This document shows positions 23,041 to 33,459 of a stretch of 64,000 nucleotides of DNA, piece after piece. The position numbers and the translations under genes are program-made. This DNA comes from Fomitopsis serialis. Its lineage: Eukaryota; Basidiomycota; Agaricomycetes; Polyporales; Fomitopsidaceae. The first letter of the stretch is position 1. The number at the start of each line of letters is the position of its first letter. Below the pieces are notes generated by a model. The model was not told the DNA's origin and made no database searches. It saw only the letters and a list, made by a program, of their open reading frames with translations. The stretch lies in assembly GCF_022376445.1 (NCBI RefSeq), contig NW_025954989.1, positions 62,001 through 126,000 of the forward strand, given 5' to 3'.

Positions 23041-24840
23041 GGCTGACCGCCGTACTCTAGCTCGACTACCGCCTCTCATCCACGGGTACGACCTCCTCCA
23101 TGACCATCCCCGTCTGCGGCGAGCGCCTCAGCGCCGCGTCCCCGCCTGTGCGCAACATCTCCCACTCCCTCGCCTCTAAGCGCCCCCGCCTCGACGACGG
23201 CCCCCACCTCCCCACGCACAGCAACTCCATGCCCGCCCTCCCGCAGTCGCTCAACCTCTCCTTCCTCGCTGCCGGCCCGAGCGGCTCCAGCGGCATGCCG
23301 CACTACCCCTACCACCACGGGGTCGACATGAGCTCGGGCTGCCCCGTCCAGACGGGCATCACGCCCCTCCATTCCGCGCCCGGCCTCCCGCCCACACAGA
23401 GCGCGAGCCACCCTCGCTCCAGTACGCCAGCTCCAGCCTCAATCTCGGCATGAACGACGTGGGCGGTGGGCTCGGCTCGCAGAGCGCCCCCGCGGGCTTC
23501 CTCTCGCAGCTGGGCTCCCAGGGTTCCAGCGCGTTCGGCATGGACATGGGCACGGGCCACCATCCGTCGCTGCGCACGGTCGGCTTCCCTGGTGGCCAGC
23601 ATAGTCAACACGGTTCGGCGTCGCCGTATACGCCGCAGCAAAAACCAGCGCCGATGTATCAACAGCAGCAGCAGCAGAGACAGGGAAGCGTGTCGTCGGC
23701 GACGGCAATGGCGTTGGAGCTGCTGGGCGAGGCGAATGGGAGCGGGGGAGGTGCGGGTGGAGGAGGGCAGGGCGGGATGCCTTTGTTTGACTGGCCGGTG
23801 CATGCAGGTGGTCAGCAGAATCGGCCAGAGAACGGTGCGTGGTACTTGGTCGCCGATCGGCGTCGCACTCATCGTTGTTGGTCGTTCCCGGTACCTAGGG
23901 GGCGCGCACTCGGCCACGGACAACGGCAACTGGTTCGACTTCCTCTCCGGCACGTCTTCCTCGTCCGGCGCGCAGTCCAGCCAGCTCAGCGCCGCCTCGC
24001 TCTTCCCGAGCACGAGCGCGCGGGGGATCCCGCACACCGTCGGGATCAGCAGCGCCGCGCGGTCGATGGCGAACTTCGCCGTACCGACGTCTATGTCCGT
24101 GTCCGTCGCGTCGTCGCCGGGCACCGGGCAGAAGCGCGCGCGGGAGGACGACTCGGTGAGCGTGCACAGTATGCACAGCGTGCATAGTATGCATAGCGGC
24201 GGGAGCGGGGTGGGGGCAACCGGCCGGGAGAGGTCGGAGGAGAGGGCGAGCGTGGGGCGGAGGAGCGTGAGCGTGGACAAGCCGCCGAGCTAGCTGCCTG
24301 CGAGGGCCCGGGGTATGTAGCTCGGCTGAACTCTGGACTTTGGTGGGCTGAGGAGGCGGCTGCGCCCGCCTGCACGGGCGCGCTGTAGCTGCACTAGTTG
24401 GCGCGCCGCCGGTATGTGTGCCGGTGGCTGGACGCTCCCTTAGACGTGCGACATACGGTGTGGACGCGTATACGCTTACGTGTGCCTCCATGGACCTCTA
24501 ACGGTGACAAAACGAGGAGGCTGCGATGAGGGGGGATGAAATTCATAAGCCTGAGGAGATGTATCGGTTTGCCTTGTGAGGAGAGACACTGTTCGCTGTC
24601 GTGCTTCGTACTTTCGTACTTTCTTGTGCCATGCATGTCTTGCGCTGTAATGTGACCCTAGGAGACATCCGGGTGGACGCTCGCCTGCATTTTGCTGTTG
24701 TGTACCTTACGATCCACGTAGTCTTGTATGTGTTCTTGTCAGATGGAACGCGAACACGTAGCCCTTTCGGTACCGGCATGCATGGGTTGACAGCGGTGCG
24801 TGTTGTCTCTCCATGTTTGTCCAAGCAGACTCGCCGATGA
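23041..24840 (+). pseudogene. Captured fragment of the MADS-box gene (right copy)
   Basis: Inverted copy of about 13.96-15.69 kb: the end of MADS intron 4 with its acceptor, exon 5, intron 5, exon 6 to a stop near 24293, and the 3' flank. The MADS DNA-binding exons are missing. It carries the same frameshift as the left fragment (HPRSS in place of HPSLQ, about 23411), so both fragments descend from one capture. Exon 6 here keeps NWFDFLSG, the [10 protein letters not shown] segment and SVDKPPS. Any transcript reading in from A6 would include it. Confidence 0.8.
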
Positions 24841-25287
24841 CATTGCCAGGCGAAGACATAGTGAATGGATTCGCTCCTCGCTCCGAGTCAAACTTTACTG
24901 CCGCAGTGTGTTAACACAATATCCGTAAACTGGCATCACACACGGGGTCGCCTGACTAGCAAACCCGGACATGTGCGAAGCTCCAGACAGCCATGGTTTT
25001 ACGTCTGGTCCATGTTGGGAAGCAACGTACCAGAATCAAATGATGCGTCGTGAATTTGGCTGATGTATGCGCGGAATTGGTCCGACAACTCAGGATTTTT
25101 ACACCTGAGCGTTGCACCTCAGATCGTCGCAGACACAATTAGTATAGATTGGACCGGACAAATACAATATATACTACATCTCAGAACAAGTACAGGTCAC
25201 TTTCAGAGTTCAGTAAAGGACATATGAGAAGGGGAAGGCTTTAGACAGGGGCGACGTTCCTGAGGTTCGTTCATGCAGACCTTATCA
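24841..25287. other. Intergenic, no gene seen
   Basis: Spacer downstream of B3 (which ends at 25288) and of the MADS fragment. No supported feature. Confidence 0.5.
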
Positions 25288-26960
25288 TTACTGGCGGCGG
25301 ATTTGGAGGTCAGGGTGCTGTCGTTGAATGGCCTTAAGCATCTTCGTTCGTTCCCTGATGCCGTTGGCAGTGTCCCAGTGATACCACTGAGACCATTCCA
25401 GTCTGTTAACCATCGGACATCAGAACGCTTTCCATTACAGGGAAGAACAGTGACGTACTCAGCCGGAGGAATGTCTTCTGTGTCTTCTTCGTCTCCATGG
25501 TCAGAGTCGGCGTTCGGCTGTTCGAGATCTCCTCGGGCGGCGCCAGAGGTGTTGGCAGATGTCGAGGCGGTCTCCGGACCTGGACTGCTCGTCGTGGATT
25601 TCAACTCCTCGGCAGCTGGCGCACTGCTCGCAATAACCTCTTCGAGCGTACTTAATCCACGAATAAGTTATGGGACTTTGAGATCAGAATCTATGGGAGC
25701 ACGACTCACTCTTCCGAAAAATCAAGGAGCGGTGGCAGCTCAAGTAGCGGCATTTCTGGTGCTGGCCGACTCTGTACCTCATTCCCTTTCCCTTTCCCCT
25801 TGTCCTTGTGCTCGTCCACGCGTCGGTTCTTGACATCCCCTTCAGTCTTCTCTTCCGGCTTCGCCACTGCCTTGCCTTTCCCTGTCACTTTCTGCATTGT
25901 GAGAGGTCTGTATGGTATATCACATTGTCAGATGATGACTAGGCCATGGGGATCGATTGACTTACGCATCGTCCTCATCCCCTTCGTCCTCTGAAGTATT
26001 CGGTCCTTCCTTCGCTGTCTCCTTCCTTGGCAGCGGGTACTGTCCATATTTGACACTGGAAATCGATTAGCATGATGACAACGAACAACAGGAGAACCGT
26101 CATACACTGGCCGTCGATTTCGTTTTGGTCGCTCATTCCTTCTGAAAATTGGTTAGCATCATCCTCAGCAGAGCGTCTGATGTGGTAATCACGATGGAGC
26201 CGCGGCGGCACTAGAGACATTGGCAGATGCTTCGTTGTTACTAGAAAATTGACCGTCATCGACTATAAGAAGGCAATTGAAGCGAGCTCACTTACCTGGC
26301 AGCTTGGTCGGCGGAGCTTTCTTCGCTGGCCCCGCCCGAATCTCTGTATGTCGCATCAAGGTTGCTCGACACGTCGCTGACACCGCCCTGCACGAAGACT
26401 TTCCATGAAAAGTAGGCTCCAAAGGTGGAAATGGCTACGACGCAAGAGATGTTCCGTCGTGAAGCCAGGTATAGCGCAGCCTGATTTTTGGCACCCGCCC
26501 GCGCCTCAGCCTGGATGGCCCCCAACGCTTTGGCTAGCTTGTCTCGAAATTGGTCCCCCGCTGGTATAACGTTCGGATCCGGATAGGGTTTGACCTCGCA
26601 GATCGCTAAGACGAGCGACTTGGTCACGATGCACCTGCCCTGGTAGAATTGCTGCAACTGCTCGTGATTGGTCACCTCGAGCAACGAGCCTATGTCGTGA
26701 TCCAGAGGGACGCCAGTGGCATAATGGAGGACAAAATCTGGGACTCTTTTCCTCAGCACAACCCGGCCGTCGTTGGTCCGCTGTCGCTTGACAACCTCAG
26801 ACTGCGGGCCAACATTGACCGTGCGAGGATCCACTTCGCCGTAGAACGCCTGTGTCCAAAACCCGTACCACGGCCACTCCAGAGTCCTGCCGAGAAAGTT
26901 GCCGGGATCGCCAGCGAAGGATTGTATGATAGCCCGAGTGGTTCGTACGAATAGCGCCAT
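25288..26960 (-). CDS. Family B PD-(D/E)XK-like protein, copy B3
   Basis: Exon 1 (26960-26296) has FLGRTLEWPWYGFW, P74-D75, E122-x-K124 (CEVKPYP) and a perfect Q160-x3-Y164 (NQAALYL), followed by a hydrophobic VVAISTFGAYFSWK strand. It ends QAAR at the family donor. Downstream exons (26.2-25.6 kb) include a Lys-rich block with DKGKGKGNE, then LELPPLLDFSEE, a Ser/Thr/Pro-rich linker (ETASTSANTS) and a final exon AELEWSQWYHW...AIQRQHPD to the stop at 25288. It has a TATA box at 27029-27034 on the minus strand, about 70 bp from the ATG. Divergent from A7. Activity is inferred from motifs only. Confidence 0.72.
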
Positions 26961-27829
26961 GGTCGGATCGTAGGAGAAGTGGTATGCGGTGCTGGGGATG
27001 TCAAGTCCGAGGGGGGACCTGAGGCCCCTTTATACGATTGCAACCTGAGCGCATGGCTGAGACACGAAGCCAGCCAGCCGAGAAGATGGCGCGTGGTCTT
27101 GCTACCAAGAATTGCCTAAATCAGGCGTGCCACCATGGTCTTCGCAACCACGCATCCCGATGTGGCACTGAGTGGCACTGACCACACAACCTGAATGGGC
27201 GAACAATGGGCGTCGATCACTCAGCCACATCTAGACGCGAAGGCAGCGAACCGAGAAGGCGTTATTGTGTCCTGGTGACTACAGATATTGCCTATCCCGG
27301 ACGTTCCCCCGTGGTTATCGCTACCATGCAACCCGATGCAGGATTGGCCACTGAGCCCAGAGTAGGTTCGACACAAAAGAGTCGATCAGTCCCAAGTTCA
27401 GTCATCAGCCACATCTATTAAACATCTATATCGGGCGACGGTGCCACGGCGCTCACTTACTGTATCGGGCCGGGATCTCGGCCAGACAGGGTACTCGGTC
27501 AGTCGACCACCGTGGGCTCATTACTAAAGTTAATCACAAGAAAACTATACCAGGAGGTAGAGGAAAATTGTGAGAGTCGACTGGTATGCATAATGTGTTG
27601 TAAGACGGGGAACTGAGCCTACGGCACTCGACTGACCGAGTACCATGTCCGGCCGAGATCCCGGCCCGATACAGTATAATGATCGGTTGCTATTGCCGTC
27701 CAGCCACGGCAAAGAGAATTCCCGCTTGGGAGCGCCGAAGCCACACTTGCCTCCGAGACACTTAAGGGCGTCACTGTCTTTGACTTTCACGCACCCCCAC
27801 CATCGCTCTCTCCACACATATCAATCAAC
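26961..27829. promoter_or_regulatory. Shared divergent promoter B3/A7, with MITE insertion
   Basis: Carries the B3 TATA box (27029-27034, minus) and GCCAC/GTGGCA sites at about 27126-27182, including CATCCCGATGTGGCACTGAG. At 869 bp it is the longest of the three; removing the 215-bp MITE leaves about 650 bp, so the insertion explains part of the difference. Confidence 0.6.
27460..27674 (-). mobile_element. 215-bp MITE, copy 2
   Basis: Same terminal repeats and length as copy 1, in the opposite orientation, flanked by TA at 27458-27459 and 27675-27676. It sits in the B3/A7 promoter. Confidence 0.85.
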
Positions 27830-28575
27830 ATGACTTGGGTTCTTGGATGGCCTCTCTATGACGACGATGCGCTCAAGATTGACAAGCAGCACAATCTTGT
27901 CAAGGACCCGAATGCGGGAAATGCTCAGCGCATCCAAGCAGCCCGGCTGTGGGTCGCGGACCAGATCGGTGTTGTCCCTGTCCTCGCTTGCTTGGTCAAC
28001 GACGAGATGGAGAGCGTGTACGCTATGTATGTCGACTATGGGGACAACCGCTATCCTCCGACCGAGCTGGTTCCCGAGGAGACGACGATGACGAACAAGC
28101 AGTATCGCCGCATCAAGAGGGTCATGCCACTCAGGGATTTCGGCTGGTACCAGTACAATGACCCGACCTGTGTAAAGTACAGTGAGTTTATGCGCCTTGC
28201 TATCTCTTTAGCGCGACTGATGTTGGCGATGAAGAGGAAATATTCTACGAGGACGCCGACGACGGCGACGAGGACAGTGACGGGGGCAGTGACACGGGTA
28301 GTTATGGAGACGGCGAGGATGGAGAAGGCGATCACAAAGATGCGTCGATGAAGTTCGCTAGCGACGATGAAGACGCCGCTGGGAGTGACACTGAAACGGT
28401 GACCGACGGTGTAGTCCCGAAGATGGACCTGCTCCCAGACGACTCTGGGACTTCCGAGGCAGCCAAGTCGCTATCGACAGACTTCAGTGAGTGTGTCGAA
28501 CATCATATGGGATTAGCTTCAACTAATTGACGTCGCGCAGATGCGTGTTGCACCATCGCTGCGCCGCAACCTTGA
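27830..28575 (+). CDS. Family A acidic-tail protein, copy A7
   Basis: ATG at 27830. Exon 1: TWVLGWPLYDDDALKIDKQH, ACLVNDEMESVYAMYVDYGD (Trp of the SCWV motif is Leu here, as in A2), MPLRDFGWYQYNDPTCVKY, then a GT donor. Exon 2 after GATGAAG: EIFYEDADDGDEDSDGGSD and so on, then TETVTDGVVPKMD. Exon 3 ends CTIAAPQP. Almost identical to A2 on the opposite arm. Divergent partner of B3. Function unknown; one of the three couples that suggest A and B products act together. Confidence 0.78.
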
Positions 28576-28927
28576 CTCAACACAGTTCATCTTGTCGTCA
28601 TGCTGTCCGGGCTCTGCATCATCATCTAGCGCCTTGTTTTGTAGCACTCCTCCATCACCATCAACACTACATTGTAATTTGCCTGCATGTTTGTTTTAAT
28701 CCCACTATCTCCGACCTGTACTATCAAGTATTGTGGCCTCGCGGTCCTGTAGAGTAGCATTCCACTGGCAAACAATCGTTATCACACTGAACTCACATAT
28801 GCGTCCGCATCGAGCCTCAAAGTCGTATTACTGTGAGCTGTTTTGTATCACGTCTGATGTATCCATCTCCGACGCGTCCATTCTGCATTTACATAAACTG
28901 CGTCCTTGTACTTGAAGTTGTACTCTC
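28576..28927. other. Intergenic, no gene seen
   Basis: 3' flank of A7 and distal promoter of A8; no supported open frame. Confidence 0.5.
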
Positions 28928-28980
28928 ATTGGCTAAGTAGGCGATCGGTCCTGTCGCGATCACATGCCCGAGGCCACAGC
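28928..28980 (+). promoter_or_regulatory. Conserved upstream element of A8
   Basis: ATTGGCTAAGTAGGCGATCG, then CGCGATCACATGCCCGAGGC and CACAG, about 102 bp before the A8 ATG. It is well kept although the gene is broken, so decay of the gene is recent or the element matters otherwise. Confidence 0.55.
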
Positions 28981-29081
28981 CGTTCAAGTTCATTCCAAGC
29001 TCCCACGGTCACCTCAACACATCTGGAAAGTCGCCTTCGACCTCCCTAAGTAACATACTTGCATGCTTTGGTATTGTAATC

Positions 29082-29850
29082 ATGACTTGGGTCTTTGGCT
29101 GGCCTCTCTACGACGATGACGCGCTCAAGATTGCGAAGACGCGCAATCTTGTCAAGGACCCGAACGCAGGAAATTATCGGCGCATCGAAGTAGCCCAGCT
29201 GTGGGTCGCCGACCAGGTCGGCATTGTCCCTGCACTCTCCTGCCGGGTCAACGATGTTCCGGAGATTGTATTCGCTATATATGTCGACTACGGTGACAAT
29301 CGCTACCCTCCAACCGACATCATCCTCGAGAACATGACAATGTCCGACAACTTGAAGCAGTATCGTCGCCTCAAGAAGGTGATGCCACTCAGAGATTCTG
29401 GCTAGTATTAACACAATGACCCGTCCTGTGAACTGTACAGTAAGTTGCGTGTGCCCTTGTATCTCTTCAACTCGACTGATGTCGGATGAAGAGGAGATGG
29501 TCGACGAAGAGATTGACAACAGTGACGAGGGTAGTGCCGAGGGCAGTGACACGAGTAACGATGGAAATAGCGATAGGGGAGAAGACGACAACGATAACAC
29601 GTCGACTTCCAGCGACGACGAAGACACGCTGGCCCGGGCATGCGACAATGAAACAGTGACCGACGGTGTAGTCTCGAGGTCGGACTTGTCCGCAGAGGGG
29701 TCCAGCCCCTCCGAGCTCCTCCGAGGTGGTCACATCGCCTCCCGATGGCCTCTAGTGAGTGCGCCACACATCATAACAAACTACGCCTGTTGACGAGTTG
29801 ACGTTGCCTAGAAATGCTTGTTGTACATTCGCTAAGCCGTAGCGTCGACA
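29082..29850 (+). pseudogene. Family A copy A8, broken
   Basis: Begins as a normal A gene (TWVFGWPLYDDDALKIAK) but the conserved DFGWYQ becomes DSG-stop-Y-stop-H: TAG for Trp and TAA for Gln. There is a three-residue insertion before QYRR, and Cys-Trp of SCWV is Cys-Arg. The acidic exon is still recognisable (29490-29750: EEEMVDEEIDNSDEGSAEG, NETVTDGVVSRSD), but the last exon has lost the CTIxEPQP end. Probably not functional. Confidence 0.75.
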
Positions 29851-30185
29851 CAAGGCAGTTCGTTCCTCCTCCTCTTGCCATCATACTATGCGGAATCTGT
29901 ATTATAGTACTAGTATATTCTGTATCATCACTTCGCAGCCATCGACGTTGTGCTGTACTCTGCCTGTATAACTGACCCAATGTTATTATGTTCAATCAAC
30001 TTATGTTGTGGCTTCGCAGCTGTAATGGTGGGAACCCCCTCTGGCAAATGATCACGCTGGATTCCTGTATAGGTACGCGTGTTCAGTCTCACGATCTAGT
30101 GTCTCTGCCTGCATTTGTGTCGCATTCGACGCCTTCGTCTCCGAAATGACCTTCCTACGTTCAACTCCGAGAACAAGGACCTCTC

Positions 30186-30228
30186 ATTGGTTGGGCGATC
30201 ATGCCACGATCACATGACCGGAGCCACA
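30186..30228 (+). promoter_or_regulatory. Conserved upstream element of A9
   Basis: ATTGGTTGGGCGATCATGCC, then CGATCACATGACCGGAGCCA. The most compact copy, about 126 bp before the A9 ATG. Confidence 0.6.
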
Positions 30229-30353
30229 TTAACGGTCGCCCTCACCGGTTGCAACCTGTTGCAACCCAAACCGCATGTACTAATGCGGGAGTTGCGTCTG
30301 TCGTCCTCTCCCATTCTTCCTGTCTGTGCTCTGCTTGTGCTCTCATAATTGTC

Positions 30354-31092
30354 ATGACCTGGGTACTCGGCTGGCCTCTCTATGATGACGATGCGATCGA
30401 AATCGCGAAACAGCGTCATCTCGTGAAAGTCCCGAATGCCGGTGACTATCAGTACATTCAAGCAGCCCGGCTATGGGTCGCAGATCAAGTCGGCATGATC
30501 CCTATACTTACCTGCTGGGTCAACAGCCTCCCTGAGCTCGTCTACGCTGCATATGTCGACTACGGGGACAATCGTTATCCTCCGACCAAACTCGTCAGCA
30601 AGGAGATCATGACTCGCGAGCAGCATCGCCGCCTCGGGCGAGCTATGCCACTCAGGGATCTTGGCTGGTACCAGTACGAAGACCCGTCCGGTGTCCTATA
30701 TGGTGAGTTACTCAGTACCGGCACCTATTCTGACTTCGCTGATCGTCCATGCAGAGAAGACGCGTCACGAGAGTGACGAGGACAGTGACGAGGACAATGA
30801 CGAGGGCAGTGACGAGGGCAGCGATGACGACAGCGACGGAGATGCGTCGATGAACAATACCGGCGATGAGGAAGATTGCGGAGAAGACAGTGTCGAGAGT
30901 GACTATGAGACGGTAACCGATGGCGCGGGCTCGAAGTTGGACTTGCTGCCAGAGGAGTCCGGAACCTGTGAGGCAGCGAAGTCGCTGCCCAACGACTTCA
31001 GTGAGTTTGTCGCACATAGTCTGAGATAACCCATACTAACCATTTGGTGCTGCGTAGATGCATGTTGCACCATTGTTGGGCCGCAGCCTTGA
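30354..31092 (+). CDS. Family A acidic-tail protein, copy A9
   Basis: ATG at 30354. Exon 1: TWVLGWPLYDDDAIEIAK, TCWVNSLPELVYAAYVDYGD, PTKLVSKEIM and DLGWYQYEDPSGVLYG. A donor at TATATG and an acceptor at CATGCAG lead to the acidic exon (ESDEDSDEDNDEGSDEGSDD, then YETVTDGAGSKLD). Exon 3 ends CTIVGPQP at 31092. Closest to A5, its counterpart on the left arm. It has no divergent B gene, unlike A5. Function unknown. Confidence 0.75.
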
Positions 31093-31733
31093 TACAGGCT
31101 GTTCAACACGCCTTCTCTTATCGTCTTACAGTGAAAACATTGTGTGACGTCTGGATAGTAGCCCTCTATTCTCCCTCCCATTTTGAGATGTACTATGCAT
31201 GTACGTCTCTCCTTATTCTGTCAACACACTGAGTGCACTGAGCACGTATTGCGAATGCACATGAGTTAGCAGTGTATCTTCATAATTGATTCCTTGTGTC
31301 CGAACAAATACTTACTGGGACTCATGTATATGTGTGTATTCCTGCGTGTCCTTTCGGTATTGCGTCGTCTCGATATGTATCCACCAAACTGTCTTCACAT
31401 CCAGAGCTCCCCCTCAGTGCAATTGGAACATCCAACTGCCATAGAATGTATGTTCGTCTCCTACTGTGACAATAATCCAAGTTCGGTCTACTGTGTTTTT
31501 GCCACGGTACACGCGACAATGGACCCCCTTCCTCCTCCTCCTTCCTCCTCCTCATGCCTAAACGCCGGTAATCGGGGTCTGTCACCGGCAGTTGCCGTGA
31601 CTGTCTTTGAAGCGCCGGATCACCAATTCCGTTGAACTGGCAACTTGCTGGCAACCGTTCGCAAACGACGCGCATGCGTTCCCTCGTCTCAGCTCATCCA
31701 TTATTTATTTTATTTACCCTGCTTAACTCCACC

Positions 31734-32333
31734 ATGCCTTGGGTGTACGGCTGGCCTCTTTACAACAAAACGCGGTCAAAGCGCAGGCAGAACCTCCCGA
31801 TCGTCCATGATCCCGCCGCCGGAGAGCTTGATCTCATGGCAGAGGGACATAGTTGGATCATATCCAAGACCATCTGGCCGCACGTCAAATGCTGCTGAGT
31901 GAAGGGCGACCTAACGATGGTGTATGGGGTTTACGTCGACTGGAGGGATAGGGCACACTCTCCGAAGAAGGTCATGACTTCAGACATGGTGTTGGTTCGC
32001 CGGGGCCGCCTACTGGCCCAGTGCATGCCCCTGAAAGACTTCGGCTGGTATCGCTACGACGATGAGTCGTACACCCCCTTGGAAGGCGAGCTTTTGGGCA
32101 ACACGGACCTCAGTCCCGAAGATTACTCACTAGGCGAAGAGATTCTCGACGACGCAGACTCGGGAGACGAGTCGGATGGTGGCACGGATAGTGTTGACGA
32201 CAGCGGCTACGGAGAGAGTGGCGACGGCGACGAATCGGGTGAAGAACGCGAGGAAGACCTTGGGAAGACCACATCAGCGATGTCCAAGACGGAGTGGTTT
32301 CTCAGACGGGATCGTAGGCGTGGCCCTCAATAA
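31734..32333 (+). pseudogene. Family A copy A10, divergent and interrupted
   Basis: The most divergent member: PWVYGWPLYNKTRSKRRQ, then a TGA at 31896-31898 exactly where other copies have the Trp of SCWV. The same frame continues with YGVYVDWRDRAHSP, MPLKDFGWYRYDDES and an acidic tail (DDADSGDESDGGTDSVDD), so only one codon separates the two halves. The intron 1 donor seems to be GC (GCGAGC). I could not find the last exon. Either a recent pseudogene or a read-through/edited transcript. Confidence 0.65.
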
Positions 32334-33459
32334 CAAAGAGATCGAGTCACCTGGGGACTCGCCTGGGTATGTCGGCCTTTGTGTCTTGGGTTTGCACGTT
32401 CGACTGACCATGCTAACCAGATGTCCATCCTGCCTCCTAACGAGCGTTCTTGTAAGGAGTACCTCTCGGACGCTTACGTGCCTTGATTCCGAGTCCAGAA
32501 CGTTGTTCCGCCGTTGGGCTGCTGTATCGCAGATGATCGTCAAGGTCGATGATGTACAGCGTGGTACATACGTTTCACGCTGGTGTCCAACGCATGTGCC
32601 GAAGCATGCAGTTGACGTGTATATGGATGGTCCACTGCAAGCATCCGTACGGCTTACATCTGAAGATCAGAGACGTTGTTGGGAGCACTCCGTGCCATAC
32701 CCTCTCACGATCAAACTGGGTGACTACTGTGCGATATCTCGCGCTGCGCGTTCTCCTGTCATCTCATGCACACCCGGCCAAGGTTCACCGTCGCGGAACA
32801 TCGCGCGAAGCTTGCTAGTAAGGTGGCTGACATGGGATGTACCGGTCATACTCCTCTTGTGAACGTCTACAGCGCGTGGCGGATCGCTGAGTCTGCCCAG
32901 TGCGCGTTACAGACGATCCGCTGCTGCGGTACAAGCGCTGCCAGTGGCATAGGTGCCGTGATCATCGGGGCTTTCCGTGATGCTTCATACGTTCCACCAC
33001 TGACTGATGTACACTCGCCACTTGGTTTTCACTGGTTCTTACTCAGTTACCTGACACATCGGACACTTCACCAGCGAACAACTGCCCAACTACCGCAACT
33101 CCCCTGCAGATGGGGGAATGCGATTCGTGTGGCTCTGACATTGATGTTTGCATCCTCGGATTCGGCAGACATGGAGATAATGCGATGCTCAGTGTCTCAG
33201 ACAGTCTCACTGATATAACTGCCAGGGTGGACCAAGGAGGGTGGGGTGCTTTGACCATCCTGCTCAGGCTCTCGTTGAGCGCCCTAGGGCCTGCAGTGAC
33301 ATTGTGCAGACGACTACAGACGGTGAGCGTAAATACTAATTGACATTCCCACCCGATGCCATTATGGTCATTCTTACTTCCAATTGATACATCTGTCTGA
33401 TGAACGTCCAACGGTCCAACTAAGCACTGTTCATAGCAACACAGCCCCCAGCTCTTCTC
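32334..33459. other. Intergenic, no gene seen
   Basis: Open frames of 75-230 codons exist but overlap in different frames and show no family resemblance. Right edge of the A/B array. Confidence 0.45.

Noticed and set aside
1631..32333. Homeodomain mating-type locus, suggested by the divergent gene pairs
   Set aside because: No homeodomain motif (WFxNxR) in A or B, and no flanking mitochondrial intermediate peptidase gene is visible.
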